A stretch of 64,000 nt of DNA from Epilithonimonas zeae (GCF_900141765.1 NZ_FSRK01000003.1:310001-374000); one strand, 5' to 3'; shown: positions 8,990 through 18,425, counted from the first letter of the stretch. The notes: a model not told the origin generated them from the letters alone. Translations and numbers: made by a program.

Positions 8990-10012
8990 TTGGAAGAAAA
9001 AAAGTCATCTGTTTTAAAAAATATTCTTACTGTTCTAATTTCTATTGCAATTGCGGGAGTTTTTCTTTGGGTTGCTCTTAGAGGATTGGACTTTGACAAA
9101 ATCAAAGGTTCTCTGCAAAAAGCCAATTATCTTTGGGTAGCATTTGCAGCAGTTTTTGGTGTTTCCGCTTACATTTTCAGAGCCGTGAGATGGAATCTTC
9201 TTCTGGAACCAATGGGTTACAAAATTTCCAACAGCAATTCGCTTTGGTCACTTTCTTTCGGATACCTGATGAATCTTACAATCCCAAGAAGTGGAGAGGT
9301 TGCACGTTCGACAGCACTTTACGGTGTTGAAAAAGTTCCGGTTGACAAATCTTTTGGAACTATTATTCTGGAAAGAGTTGTTGATTTGGTTTGTATGGGA
9401 ATTTTCGCTTTATTGACTTTGATTTTCAAATATAATGCTCTTTTAGCTTTTTACAAATCTGCGACTCAACAAAAAGAACAAACTCAACCTCAATCTGATT
9501 ATAGTACAAGTTATATAGTTTTAAGTTGCATTATCTTTATTCTGATTATCTTCTTTATTTTCAGAAGATCGCTGCAAAAATTATCTATTTACAATAAAAT
9601 CATTGGTTTTGGGAAAGGGATTTTCGAAGGATTAAAATCAATTTTCAATTTGAAACAAAAAGGAAAATTCATTCTTTTGACAGCAGGAATCTGGATTTGC
9701 TATTTCTTTGCTTCCTATTTGGTTTGTTTTTCACTTCCAGAAACATCAAATTTTACACCAGCAGACGGATGCTTTATTTTAGTTGTCGGAACATTAGGAA
9801 TGATTATTCCTGCAAGTGGCGGAATTGGCGCATTCAACTTAGCGATGAAATTCGGGTTCACAGCATTGTTTATTTCAATGGGTAAAGATGCAATAGAAGG
9901 TGGAGAATTAGGACTCGCCTACTCTTTCATAACATTGCCATTACAAATCATTATTATGCTTGTAATGGGCTTGATTTCGATTCCAATGCTGGCTAAGAAT
10001 AGAAAAATTTAA
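8990..10012 (+). CDS. Flippase-like integral membrane protein (LPG synthase TM-region family), 340 aa
   Basis: Belongs to the family related to the transmembrane half of lysylphosphatidylglycerol synthase (UPF0104/AglD-like). These are polytopic membrane proteins thought to move or modify lipids. About eight hydrophobic segments are present. Conserved parts are RAVRWNLLLEP (near 59-69), the NLTIPRSGEVARS loop and GMIIPASGGIGAFN near residue 270. The start is TTG at 8990; there is no in-frame ATG until deep inside the first helices. It probably forms an operon with panD, and ends at a bidirectional terminator. The actual substrate is unknown. Confidence 0.82.
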   Translation: MEEKKSSVLKNILTVLISIAIAGVFLWVALRGLDFDKIKGSLQKANYLWVAFAAVFGVSAYIFRAVRWNLLLEPMGYKISNSNSLWSLSFGYLMNLTIPRSGEVARSTALYGVEKVPVDKSFGTIILERVVDLVCMGIFALLTLIFKYNALLAFYKSATQQKEQTQPQSDYSTSYIVLSCIIFILIIFFIFRRSLQKLSIYNKIIGFGKGIFEGLKSIFNLKQKGKFILLTAGIWICYFFASYLVCFSLPETSNFTPADGCFILVVGTLGMIIPASGGIGAFNLAMKFGFTALFISMGKDAIEGGELGLAYSFITLPLQIIIMLVMGLISIPMLAKNRKI

Positions 10013-10017
10013 TTAAA

Positions 10018-10046
10018 AAAAGAGCCAAATATTCTTTGACTCTTTT
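10018..10046. terminator. Bidirectional terminator between convergent genes
   Basis: AAAAGAGCCAAA at 10018-10029 pairs with TTTGACTCTTTT at 10035-10046 with one mismatch and a five-base loop. It sits between the flippase-like gene and the DUF2130 gene. Confidence 0.75.
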
Positions 10047-10057
10047 GAATGATATTT

Positions 10058-11344
10058 TTATTTTAAATCATCAAATTTTTCCTTCATTGTAGGGTTTCCG
10101 TAAGTCAGTTTTTTGATGGTCAAATCTTCTGCTTTATTATTGGCAAGACGCAGATTATTAACAGAAGAAAGCAATGCATCTTTTGTTTTTTGCAGATGAA
10201 TTATCGTTTTATCAATTTCATCAACTGCAGTTTTAAACTGTCGGCTTGCTAATTCATAATTCTTCGCAAATCCTTCTTTGAATACATTGATTTTTTCTTC
10301 AAAATTGGTAATGTCAATATTCTGATTCCTTACTAAAGCAAGTTCTTTTTTATACTGCAGAGAGTTCATAGCAGCATTTCTCAAAAGTGTGATAATCGGA
10401 ATAAAAAACTGCGGACGAACCACATACATTTTCGGGAAACGATGCGAAACATCCACAATACCTGTGTTATAAAACTCATTTTCGGTTTCCAGCAAAGAAA
10501 CCATTACGGCATATTCGCATTTTTTTTCACTTCTGTCTTTGTCTAGTTCTCGGAAAAAATCTTCGTTTCTTTTTTTAGTTGCAGTTTGGTCAGCTTCATT
10601 TTTCATTTCAAACATAATTGAAATGATTTCGTTACCCGAATCATCAAATTCCTTAAAAATAAAATCACCTTTACTGCCGGAACGCGAGTCATTATCCTTT
10701 TCGAAATAAACATTTGGAAACGCAGTAGCACGCAATTTATTAAACTCTATCTCGCAATGCTGTTCCAAAGTTTCACCAAGCATTTTGGTAGAAAGTCTGG
10801 CTTTCATTTCCTTTACACGGTCGATTTCTTCATCCTTATATTTGATGATTTCATCTTTTGACTTCAGCTTTTCATTAAACTGTTCTTTCAAAGATTTTTC
10901 GGAAAGCTCTTTCTCCAAATCTTTATTTTTCAGTCTGTTGCCAAGATCAATTTTCTCATTTTCGAGATTATTTTTTTCTTTCTCAAATTTCTGAACAGCT
11001 TCTGAAACCGCCAATTTCTTTTCGGTTTCGGCTTTTTCAATTCTTGCTTTTAGTTCCAGAATTTCCTTTTCTTTTTCAGAAACTTTACCTGTAATCTCTA
11101 ATTCTTTAACCGATTTTAATTGAGAAATTTCAGCATCCTTTTTAGAAAGCTGTTCTTGCAGATAACTTTTGAATTTTTCTTTATTAAGTTCAATCTCGCT
11201 GTTCTTTTCTCTTTCAGCCAATTTCAAACGCTCCTGCAATTCTTCTTCAAATTGATGATTGCGAACTTGTTTCAAAATCTCGGCAAATCCAGCTTCGTCC
11301 ACTTTAAATGCTTTTTTACAATTTGGACAAATTATCTCGTTCAT
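10058..11344 (-). CDS. DUF2130 family protein, zinc ribbon plus coiled coil, 428 aa
   Basis: Matches the DUF2130 family: a short N-terminal zinc-ribbon half (CPNCKKAF from residue 6), a long charged coiled coil at about 25-190, and a globular C-terminal part ([17 protein letters not shown], then [20 protein letters not shown]) whose FxxExKNE-like pattern recalls PD-(D/E)XK nucleases; that last link is my inference. The start is taken at the ATG at 11344 rather than an upstream TTG at 11389, because the ATG product begins directly with the zinc-ribbon MNEIICPNC. Function is not established. Confidence 0.82.
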   Translation of the reverse strand: MNEIICPNCKKAFKVDEAGFAEILKQVRNHQFEEELQERLKLAEREKNSEIELNKEKFKSYLQEQLSKKDAEISQLKSVKELEITGKVSEKEKEILELKARIEKAETEKKLAVSEAVQKFEKEKNNLENEKIDLGNRLKNKDLEKELSEKSLKEQFNEKLKSKDEIIKYKDEEIDRVKEMKARLSTKMLGETLEQHCEIEFNKLRATAFPNVYFEKDNDSRSGSKGDFIFKEFDDSGNEIISIMFEMKNEADQTATKKRNEDFFRELDKDRSEKKCEYAVMVSLLETENEFYNTGIVDVSHRFPKMYVVRPQFFIPIITLLRNAAMNSLQYKKELALVRNQNIDITNFEEKINVFKEGFAKNYELASRQFKTAVDEIDKTIIHLQKTKDALLSSVNNLRLANNKAEDLTIKKLTYGNPTMKEKFDDLK

Positions 11345-11476
11345 AATGATTTCGGTTTCTTTCGTTAAGGCAAGGTACAAATTAATCAATAATTTTGAAA
11401 TTAAAATCCAATCGAAAAAGCTAAATCGTAATTAGCAATTTTTTTGTCATTATTAGATTTAAACCTTCGATTTCGC

Positions 11477-11484
11477 TAAATTTG
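11477..11484 (+). promoter_or_regulatory. -7 element of uvrC, four bases before the GTG
   Basis: TAAATTTG is a perfect TAnnTTTG match ending at 11484, and the GTG start is at 11489. The predicted mRNA start nearly coincides with the start codon. Confidence 0.6.
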
Positions 11485-11488
11485 TAAT

Positions 11489-13291
11489 GTGAATCCCAAT
11501 TTAGAACTTCAGCTCAAAACTCTTCCTTCCGAACCTGGCGTTTATCGTTATTACGATAAGAACGATCAGCTTTTGTATGTCGGGAAAGCCAAACATCTTA
11601 ACAAGAGAGTTCTTTCTTATTTCAACAAAAATCAGAACGGTTACCGAACCCGAATTATGGTTTCCAAGATTCATAGATTGGAAACTACAGTTGTAAACAG
11701 CGAATACGACGCGCTTCTTCTGGAAAATAATCTGATAAAAACACATCAGCCTTTCTACAATGTGATGTTGAAAGATGATAAAACCTATCCGTGGATTTGT
11801 ATTAAGAATGAGGATTTTCCAAGAATTTTTTTGACGAGAACTAAGATTAAAGACGGTTCAGAGTATTTTGGACCTTATGCCAAAGTAAGACCTGCAAGAA
11901 TCCTTCTAGATACGATTAAAAGTCTTTATAAAATACGAACGTGCAACCTGAATCTTGCTCCAGAGAAAATTGCGGAAGGAAAATACCGGGTTTGTTTGGA
12001 ATATCATATCAAAAATTGCAATGGTCCTTGCGAAGACTTGGAATCTAAGGAAGATTACGACGAAAAAGTAGAAGCTATCCGAGGAATTATCAAAGGTGAT
12101 TTTCGTTTTGCAAAAAAATATCTGGAAGAAAGAATGTATCGTTTTGCTTCGAATCTGGAATTTGAGAAAGCGCAGATGATAAAGCAGAATATAGAATCTC
12201 TGGATGATTACCAAGCCAAACACACAGTTGTGAATCCAAGTATTGATGATGTGGATGTTTTTGGAATGACGAGCGATGAAACGGCGGCTTATGTGAATTA
12301 TTTCAAAATCAGAAATGGTTCTATTGTTCAGAGTTTTACGACGGAAATCAAGAAAGTTTTGGAAGAAACGGATGAAGATATTTTGGAAGAGGCCATTGTG
12401 GAGATTCGTCAGAAATTTGATTCGGGTTCGAAGGAGATTCTAATTCCGTTCCATTTAGGAATCGAAATCCCTAATGTAAAATTGATTGTCCCAAAAGTTG
12501 GCGATAAGAAAAGAATTGTAGAGCTTTCTGAAAAAAACGCCAAAGAATATCGTGTTGAAAAGTTGAAACAAGTTCAGATTGTTGACCCGGAAAGGCATAC
12601 TAATAGGATAATGTCAGAGATGCAGAAAATTCTGCATATGCCTGTAGAACCGCGCCACATAGAAGGTTTTGACAACTCAAATATCCAGGGAACCAATCCG
12701 GTTTCGGCTTGCGTAGTTTTCAAAGATGGAAAACCGAGCAAAGCAGATTACAGAATTTTTCATCCTAAAACTGTTGAAGGACCAAATGATTTTGCAACAA
12801 TGGAAGAAGTCATCTACAGACGTTATCGAAGATTATTGGACGAAGGCGAACCTTTGCCTCAGCTGATTCTTATTGATGGTGGAAAAGGTCAATTATCTTC
12901 TGCAGTCAAAAGTCTGAAATTGCTTGGCCTTTATGGAAAAATCACAATCATCGGAATTGCTAAAAGATTGGAAGAAATTTATTTTCCAGAAGATTCGATT
13001 CCACTTTATATTGATAAAAAGGCTGAAACGCTGAAAATCCTTCAGCGTGTTAGAGATGAAGCCCACCGCTTTGGCGTGAAACATCACAGAACTAGAAGGA
13101 AAAATTCTACAATCAAATCTGAGTTAGAAGAAATCCCTGGTGTTGGTGGAAAAACGATTGAATTGCTTCTGTCCAAACTGAAATCTGTAAAAAGAGTTAA
13201 AGAGGCAGACATAGTCACTTTGGAAGAAATCCTTGGAAAAGCTAAGGCAAAAATTATCTGGGAGTTTTTTAATAATCCACAAAATTCATAA
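11489..13291 (+). CDS. uvrC: Excinuclease ABC subunit C, 600 aa
   Basis: The nuclease of nucleotide-excision repair, which cuts on both sides of a lesion marked by UvrAB. The N-terminal GIY-YIG domain (PGVYRYYDKNDQLLYVGKAK, about 17-36) makes the 3' cut. The UVR motif that contacts UvrB is at about 210-235 (LEFEKAQMIKQNIESL). The RNase H-like domain with EGFDNSNIQGTNPVS starts near 390, and the helix-hairpin-helix region is at the end (EIPGVGGKTIELLLSKL). The length is normal. GTG is the start; no other in-frame start gives the conserved N-terminus. Confidence 0.97.
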   Translation: MNPNLELQLKTLPSEPGVYRYYDKNDQLLYVGKAKHLNKRVLSYFNKNQNGYRTRIMVSKIHRLETTVVNSEYDALLLENNLIKTHQPFYNVMLKDDKTYPWICIKNEDFPRIFLTRTKIKDGSEYFGPYAKVRPARILLDTIKSLYKIRTCNLNLAPEKIAEGKYRVCLEYHIKNCNGPCEDLESKEDYDEKVEAIRGIIKGDFRFAKKYLEERMYRFASNLEFEKAQMIKQNIESLDDYQAKHTVVNPSIDDVDVFGMTSDETAAYVNYFKIRNGSIVQSFTTEIKKVLEETDEDILEEAIVEIRQKFDSGSKEILIPFHLGIEIPNVKLIVPKVGDKKRIVELSEKNAKEYRVEKLKQVQIVDPERHTNRIMSEMQKILHMPVEPRHIEGFDNSNIQGTNPVSACVVFKDGKPSKADYRIFHPKTVEGPNDFATMEEVIYRRYRRLLDEGEPLPQLILIDGGKGQLSSAVKSLKLLGLYGKITIIGIAKRLEEIYFPEDSIPLYIDKKAETLKILQRVRDEAHRFGVKHHRTRRKNSTIKSELEEIPGVGGKTIELLLSKLKSVKRVKEADIVTLEEILGKAKAKIIWEFFNNPQNS

Positions 13292-13325
13292 CATTATAAC
13301 TATCGGAATTCTTCTTGTTAATTCT

Positions 13326-13333
13326 TATCTTTG
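13326..13333 (+). promoter_or_regulatory. -7 element of the Met-tail membrane protein gene
   Basis: TATCTTTG matches TAnnTTTG and lies 17 bases before the ATG at 13351, between uvrC and that gene. Confidence 0.5.
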
Positions 13334-13350
13334 CATCCTAAATTTTAAAA

Positions 13351-13917
13351 ATGAACAAATACATAAAATTTGTAGTCGCTGCAATCATTATCGCTCTAGG
13401 CGTTTATCTGATGTTCAACCGTAACATCGGCTGGGGAATCGTTTTGGTTGTGCTTTCTGCAATTCCAATCGCACTTTTCTTCAAAAACGAAAATATTCTT
13501 TTAGCATTCTGGCAGTTGAGAAAACAGAATATGGAGAAAGCTTCTAAGTTTTTGGCTAATATCACGAATTATCAATCTCAGCTTCACAAGAGTCAGTACG
13601 GTTATTTCCATTATCTTCAGGCGTTGACAACGGCTCAGGACAATCCTCAAAAAACGGAAGGATTGATGAAAAAAGCTTTAGATTACGGATTGAATATGAA
13701 GCACGACAGAGCAATGGCAAAACTGAATTTGGCTGCTGCTGCACTTTCTAAAGGCAGAAAAAATGAAGCTCAAAAACTTCTGGATGAAGCTAAACAATTG
13801 GATTCTGCAGGAATGATGACCGACCAAATCAAAATGATGAAAGAGCAAATGAAAATGCCAACAATGCAAAAACATATGCATAACCCGAATATGAGAATGA
13901 GAGGGAAATTCCACTAA
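13351..13917 (+). CDS. Membrane protein with TPR-like helices and Met-rich tail, 188 aa
   Basis: Two transmembrane helices at about 5-22 and 26-44 are separated by a tight turn (FNRNIGW). The cytoplasmic remainder is helical: segments such as GYFHYLQALTTAQ and RAMAKLNLAAAALSKGRKNE alternate like tetratricopeptide repeats. The last ~35 residues are strikingly rich in Met and contain several His (MKMPTMQKHMHNPNMRMR). I recall similar Chryseobacterium proteins only as uncharacterised. No function can be named; a protein-binding scaffold at the inner membrane is an inference. A terminator follows directly. Confidence 0.75.
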   Translation: MNKYIKFVVAAIIIALGVYLMFNRNIGWGIVLVVLSAIPIALFFKNENILLAFWQLRKQNMEKASKFLANITNYQSQLHKSQYGYFHYLQALTTAQDNPQKTEGLMKKALDYGLNMKHDRAMAKLNLAAAALSKGRKNEAQKLLDEAKQLDSAGMMTDQIKMMKEQMKMPTMQKHMHNPNMRMRGKFH

Positions 13918-13941
13918 TTGAGAAATTATTTTAATAATAAA

Positions 13942-13975
13942 AAAAGGAGCGAAAATATTTTCGCTCCTTTTCTTT
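13942..13975. terminator. Bidirectional terminator between convergent genes
   Basis: A perfect 14-pair stem (13942-13955 with 13958-13971, core GGAGCGAAAA/TTTTCGCTCC) with A-runs and T-runs on either side. It serves both the plus-strand membrane protein gene and the minus-strand C25 peptidase gene. Confidence 0.9.
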
Positions 13976-13988
13976 TTCAACGCTTTGA

Positions 13989-16220
13989 TTATTCAACAAT
14001 TAGTTTCTCTGAATAAGCTTTGTTGTCAATTTCATATTTCAACAGATAAGTTCCTTTTGGATATTTGGAAACGTTGATTTGTAATTTTTTATCAGCCGTA
14101 TTATTATTGATAGTCTGCAATAGTTTCCCTGTTAAATCATAAAGCAGAACTTTTGTTGGTCTAGCATTATTTTCCCAAGACAAGTTGACAATATCTTTCG
14201 CAGGAATTGGATAAATACCAATTCCATTTTTCTTGAAAGATGCTACTCCCAAAGTCTTAACCTCAATCGTCGCCTGATATGGTTTGAAATTTTGTTTTGT
14301 TGCAGTAATTGCCAATGCTTCTCCATCAGCAATTCCACTCAAATCAAATACAACACTTCCATCTTTGCTGCGAGCAGAACCAATAATGTTACCATTTTTA
14401 GTCAAAGAAATGACCGCATCTGTCTCTTCACAGGCAACAGTAAGAGTCTGCGTATTTGAATCAATCTGATTCGGATGTTGTAACTCTAAATCTTTGGTCG
14501 TATCATATCTGAAAACAACGGAAGGGTCCCCAAACAGAACCCAAGTCTGCATTACTTCAATAGCAGTTGGTGAAGCATTGTAACTTTCCAACATTCCAAT
14601 TTGTGAGTTGTAAAACAATCCGCCAATCGTTTCTTTTTTATTGTTCTCATAAGCCCCTGTAAGGATATTCATCATTTCATCTTGTGTTTCCATTGGTTCC
14701 GCCCAAGCCATTAGAATTGTTGAGGCCGCAGTAGCAATAGAACCAGCAGGAGAATTATTATAACTTACCGACATCAAATCTTCAGCAAGACAAGTTTTCC
14801 CAACAAATGTTCCATTATTACAAGCCACAGAAATTACAAAAGGATACATCCCGTTATTCTTCAATTGTTTCACATTTGTAGAAGTATAATTCCCAGTCAC
14901 CATCAGATTCAAATCGCCGTGCCCTGTGTAATTGAATAATCCAATCCCTGCATTCATTGCATTGTTAATCATTGTTGGCGTTGGTTCACCTGTCGCATCT
15001 TCTCCACCTTGTGAACCTTGATAGAACTCATAAACATTTTGATAGCCATAATCTTTCAATTGAGTTCTAATTTTTCTAAGATGCACATAATCTGCTTCTC
15101 CATCGTTACCATAACCATTTCCTTCATTCGAGCCAATTCCTATTGCATTCTTCATCCAATCTCCAGCAAGAGGATTTTTTTCATATTCTAGAATTCTATC
15201 CGTCATAGTTTTGATTCCGACACTATTTCCTGATAATCTTCCTACAAAAGCTTCCGGATAATAATCATTTGTAAATTGCCCATAATAGGAGTCACTCCAA
15301 AGCTGTTCTCCATTATTACCATAAGTATGTGAAGGAATATCTCCAGAGTCACCAACTAAAAGTATGTAAACCAAATTAGGATTGGATTGATAAAAATTGG
15401 TGATATAATTTTTGATTGTTGTATCCGTAGTTCCAGTCGATGTTGTGTTCACAACTGTCGTTTTGATACCTTTTTCTCTCTTCCAGCTCACCAAAGAACT
15501 TAATTGATTTTCAAAAGCTGGGGTTGTAATAATTAATAAATCTCCCTCTTCTTTTGCAGGAGTATATTTGTTGGATGTTATATGATTAAGATAATGTTTG
15601 GAATAAATATCATTGAAAAATGTATTGTCCGCTTTCTTTGCAGTGACTTCATTTGTCCCTTTTTTATTATTAAGGACAACTTCTACTCTCAGATTTTTAT
15701 AAATTCTAAGTTTGCGTTGAACAGGATTATACTGATAAGGATAAATTGAAAAAGTTACACCTCTCGTATTTCTTAGAATGTGAGGATTTCCGAATTTGGC
15801 GAGTTGACCAGGAAAAAAATTATCTTTTTTATAACTATCTCCAAAAACATACGGAATGGTTTCTGGGTCTGTATTTCTTTTTAGATTTCCTTTAGATGGA
15901 ACGACATCAATATTATCAATATCTTCGTAGCTGTCATATACTATTTTATATTCAAAATCGCCTTTCTCAGGAAGCTGAATAGATTTGGAGAAATATGGCA
16001 TTGCAGGATTTCCTGCTTCAGACATCAAAACAGAATATTGTTTGGAAAAGGTATGATAATATTTACCATTGATACTTTTCTCTGTTTTTTCAAAATGACC
16101 CAGATCAAAATCAACAGTAATATTCTGATTGTCAGAATTGATCAATTTGAAATCTTGAGCAAACGAGTTACCGGAAAGAAAAATCAATATTAAGGAAGAA
16201 AATAGTACATTTTTTCTCAT
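13989..16220 (-). CDS. C25 (gingipain-type) cysteine peptidase with T9SS type A sorting domain, 743 aa
   Basis: A secreted peptidase of family C25. A signal peptide covers residues 1-21 (SGNSFAQ). A propeptide-like region follows to about 220, where the catalytic region starts (EGDLLIITTPAFENQL). The catalytic pair is visible: His in NYTGHGDLN and Cys in FVISVACNNGTF. An Ig-like part follows (about 590-660), and the last ~75 residues (GIYPIPAKDIVNLSW to the SEKLIVE end) are a type A T9SS C-terminal domain, so it is exported by type IX secretion. It lies 2.4 kb from porX, the T9SS regulator. Cleavage preference (Arg or Lys) cannot be read safely. Confidence 0.93.
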   Translation of the reverse strand: MRKNVLFSSLILIFLSGNSFAQDFKLINSDNQNITVDFDLGHFEKTEKSINGKYYHTFSKQYSVLMSEAGNPAMPYFSKSIQLPEKGDFEYKIVYDSYEDIDNIDVVPSKGNLKRNTDPETIPYVFGDSYKKDNFFPGQLAKFGNPHILRNTRGVTFSIYPYQYNPVQRKLRIYKNLRVEVVLNNKKGTNEVTAKKADNTFFNDIYSKHYLNHITSNKYTPAKEEGDLLIITTPAFENQLSSLVSWKREKGIKTTVVNTTSTGTTDTTIKNYITNFYQSNPNLVYILLVGDSGDIPSHTYGNNGEQLWSDSYYGQFTNDYYPEAFVGRLSGNSVGIKTMTDRILEYEKNPLAGDWMKNAIGIGSNEGNGYGNDGEADYVHLRKIRTQLKDYGYQNVYEFYQGSQGGEDATGEPTPTMINNAMNAGIGLFNYTGHGDLNLMVTGNYTSTNVKQLKNNGMYPFVISVACNNGTFVGKTCLAEDLMSVSYNNSPAGSIATAASTILMAWAEPMETQDEMMNILTGAYENNKKETIGGLFYNSQIGMLESYNASPTAIEVMQTWVLFGDPSVVFRYDTTKDLELQHPNQIDSNTQTLTVACEETDAVISLTKNGNIIGSARSKDGSVVFDLSGIADGEALAITATKQNFKPYQATIEVKTLGVASFKKNGIGIYPIPAKDIVNLSWENNARPTKVLLYDLTGKLLQTINNNTADKKLQINVSKYPKGTYLLKYEIDNKAYSEKLIVE

Positions 16221-16237
16221 AAGTTTTATTTTTTTAT

Positions 16238-16245
16238 CAAATATA
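16238..16245 (-). promoter_or_regulatory. -7 element of the C25 peptidase gene
   Basis: On the minus strand TATATTTG matches the consensus 17 bases before the ATG. A -33 TTG at normal spacing is not visible. Confidence 0.45.
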
Positions 16246-16296
16246 TAAATTTAAAGCTGATTAAGTTTATATATTTCAATAAAAAATAAAATTTAG

Positions 16297-16929
16297 CTAC
16301 ATTTCATCATTTTGCTCATAGCTATAAAATTTCGGAATTCTCCAATGGTATTTTACTGCTAAAGTTCTAATGGTAACAATCAAAAGAATAGTAAAAATCT
16401 GAACCAACGTATAAGAAAGCGTTGTGAATTTTGATAATAAAAGAAAAATTCCTCCACCCACGATACAAGCAGTCGCATAGATTTCTTTTCGGAAGATTAA
16501 CGGAATTCTGTTCAGTAAAATATCACGAATAATCCCACCGAAACATCCCGTAATTGTTCCTAAAGTTAAACAAATCAGCGGATGAAAACCTGTACTCAAA
16601 CCTTTCTGAACACCAATAATGGTGAACAACCCCAGCCCGAAACTATCGAATATAAACAATGTGACTTTGAAATTCTTTTCTATCGATTTGAAAATCATTG
16701 AGAAGACACAAGTGGTGAAAATCAATCCACAAGTTAACATATCGGTCATCCAAAAAACAGGAACATCCAACAACAAATCTCTTACAGTTCCGCCACCAAC
16801 GGATGTTACAAATGCGATAATCAAAACACCAAATGGATCCAAGCGTTTTTGCATCGCTGCAAAACTGCCCGACATCGCAAAGGAAATAGTTCCCAAGATT
16901 TCTATAATAAGATTGATTTGCTCGTGCAC
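16297..16929 (-). CDS. Trimeric intracellular cation channel-like protein (UPF0126/YicG family), 210 aa
   Basis: A small inner-membrane protein with about seven transmembrane helices and an internal duplication. The hallmark GG-x-x-RD motif occurs twice, as GGGTVRDLLLDVPVFWM near residue 41 and GGIIRDILLNRIPLIF near 128. Bacterial members are structurally related to animal TRIC potassium channels, and YicG has been linked to glycine transport, so the substrate here is open. The start is GTG at 16929. It lies 87 bases downstream of xth, across a gap that holds an inverted repeat. Confidence 0.85.
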   Translation of the reverse strand: MHEQINLIIEILGTISFAMSGSFAAMQKRLDPFGVLIIAFVTSVGGGTVRDLLLDVPVFWMTDMLTCGLIFTTCVFSMIFKSIEKNFKVTLFIFDSFGLGLFTIIGVQKGLSTGFHPLICLTLGTITGCFGGIIRDILLNRIPLIFRKEIYATACIVGGGIFLLLSKFTTLSYTLVQIFTILLIVTIRTLAVKYHWRIPKFYSYEQNDEM

Positions 16930-16950
16930 GACTGTTTATAAATGATGTTG

Positions 16951-17020
16951 ATGAATGATAAATTATAAATATTAGATGAAATAATCGCTGATGAAATATC
17001 GATTATCATTTATCATCTAT
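16951..17020. repeat. Imperfect inverted repeat between xth and the TRIC-like gene
   Basis: ATGATAAATTAT at 16955-16966 faces ATTATCATTTATCAT at 17002-17016, its near-exact reverse complement. The same motif recurs in the ndh-trmD gap near 27270. There is no T-run, so it does not look like a standard terminator. Confidence 0.5.
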
Positions 17021-17781
17021 AAACTCAGCTCTACTAAAACCGGACAATGGTCGGAGTGTTTGACCTCTGGGAGAATTACTGCTCTGGTCATTTTTTCTTT
17101 TAATGGTTCGGAGACAAAGTTATAATCCAAACGCCAGCCTTTGTTTCTTGCTCGTGAACCAGCTCTGTAACTCCACCAAGAATATTGATCCGGCTGGTCA
17201 TTAAAATATCTGAAACTATCCGTCAAACTATTTTCTTTCATAAAGTTGGTCATCCATTCCCGTTCCATTGGGAGGAAGCCAGAAGTATTTGCCAAACCTA
17301 TTGGATTATGAATATCAATTGCATGATGACAAATATTGAAATCTCCACTGATAATTAAATTTGGGATGGTTTTTCTGAGTTCTTTGATGTACTCCAAAAA
17401 GTCAAAACAAAACTGCATTTTGAATTCAAGTCTTTCGATATTGGAAGCAGACGGAACATAAACAGAAATCACAGAAAAGCCGTCGAAGTCGGCGCGCATA
17501 ATTCTGCCTTCGTTGTCATAGCTTTCTATTCCACATCCGTATTCTATATGGTTTGGTTTTACTTTGGAAGCGATTCCTACCCCGCTATAACCTTTCTTCA
17601 CTGCGGAATGCCAATAGCTGTGATAGCCTAAATTTTCAAGACTTTCTATATCGATTTGGTCATTTCCTGCTTTGCTTTCTTGGATGCAAATGACATCCGG
17701 ACTTGCGACATTGAGCCAACCGAGGAAGTCTTTTGTAAATGCAGCACGGATACCATTGACGTTATAGGAAATGATTCTCAT
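17017..17781 (-). CDS. xth: Exodeoxyribonuclease III, 254 aa
   Basis: An AP endonuclease/3' exonuclease of base-excision repair. The metal and catalytic residues of the exonuclease-endonuclease-phosphatase fold are present: N7 in SYNVNG, E35 in ICIQESK, the GDFN motif near residue 145, and the closing SDHCPV. The length is slightly under that of E. coli ExoIII (268). The upstream L7/L12-like gene ends 7 bases before it, so the two probably share a transcript. Confidence 0.95.
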   Translation of the reverse strand: MRIISYNVNGIRAAFTKDFLGWLNVASPDVICIQESKAGNDQIDIESLENLGYHSYWHSAVKKGYSGVGIASKVKPNHIEYGCGIESYDNEGRIMRADFDGFSVISVYVPSASNIERLEFKMQFCFDFLEYIKELRKTIPNLIISGDFNICHHAIDIHNPIGLANTSGFLPMEREWMTNFMKENSLTDSFRYFNDQPDQYSWWSYRAGSRARNKGWRLDYNFVSEPLKEKMTRAVILPEVKHSDHCPVLVELSL

Positions 17782-17788
17782 TATTTTA

Positions 17789-18292
17789 TTATGATTTTGA
17801 ATAAATGAAGTAAATAATAACGATTGTTAAAACAGAAGCCAAAAGTACGACTTTCCATTTTCTTGAACCTTCATCTTCTATGAAAAGTGTGTTTTTCTGA
17901 CTTTGAAATTTCGTTGGATTTTCCAGATATTCTTTTTCATAAGTAATGATTTCTGGTTTGTTTCCCATCACTCTTTTGACCTCAGCCCAATCTGGATCGG
18001 AAGGAAACACCACTTTTTCCGGTTGATTGTTCAACTTTAATTTGACGGTCAAATGTCCATTTTTGCTGAAAGTCTTGACGGAAATATTACTGTTAGTTAA
18101 GGAATTATCTTCCTTAAAGTGTGTTTCTTTGCTTTGAATGGCTTCTACCAGATCCTTGGAATTTTTCAGACCCAAACCTGTTTTATCAAATACCAGTTTG
18201 ATGGCGTTTATCTTTTCATTTTGTTGAAGCAATTCTTCAATTTCCTGCCTGTCGAGATTGTATTCTTTTAGTAATGCGTCGATGTCTTTCAT
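17789..18292 (-). CDS. L7/L12 C-terminal-domain-like protein with C-terminal membrane anchor, 167 aa
   Basis: No assigned function. Residues ~24-55 (NEKINAIKLVFDKTGLGLKN, then SKDLVEAIQ) closely resemble the C-terminal domain of ribosomal protein bL12, whose signature is a hydrophobic helix followed by TGLGLKEAKDLV. A beta-rich middle part and a final hydrophobic helix (VVLLASVLTIVIIYFIY) with a short basic end follow, so this is a tail-anchored protein with the domain facing the cytoplasm. The ATG at 18292 is preferred to a TTG at 18313 because it follows an A-rich stretch, as usual here. It precedes xth by 7 bases. Confidence 0.7.
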   Translation of the reverse strand: MKDIDALLKEYNLDRQEIEELLQQNEKINAIKLVFDKTGLGLKNSKDLVEAIQSKETHFKEDNSLTNSNISVKTFSKNGHLTVKLKLNNQPEKVVFPSDPDWAEVKRVMGNKPEIITYEKEYLENPTKFQSQKNTLFIEDEGSRKWKVVLLASVLTIVIIYFIYSKS

Positions 18293-18425
18293 AATTTTTA
18301 TTTTGGTTTTCAAGATTCTTAGTGATTCAGAAAAAACTCCGTTTACTTTTGGAAATGATTTGGTTGAAAATCAAAGGTCGGGATTTTGGATTGAATGGTC
18401 AAAAGAAATACAAAAAGTTCTTCTT

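Noticed and set aside
11345-11389. Extended TTG start of the DUF2130 protein
   Set aside because: The ATG at 11344 directly precedes the zinc-ribbon MNEIICPNC; the extension has no family support.
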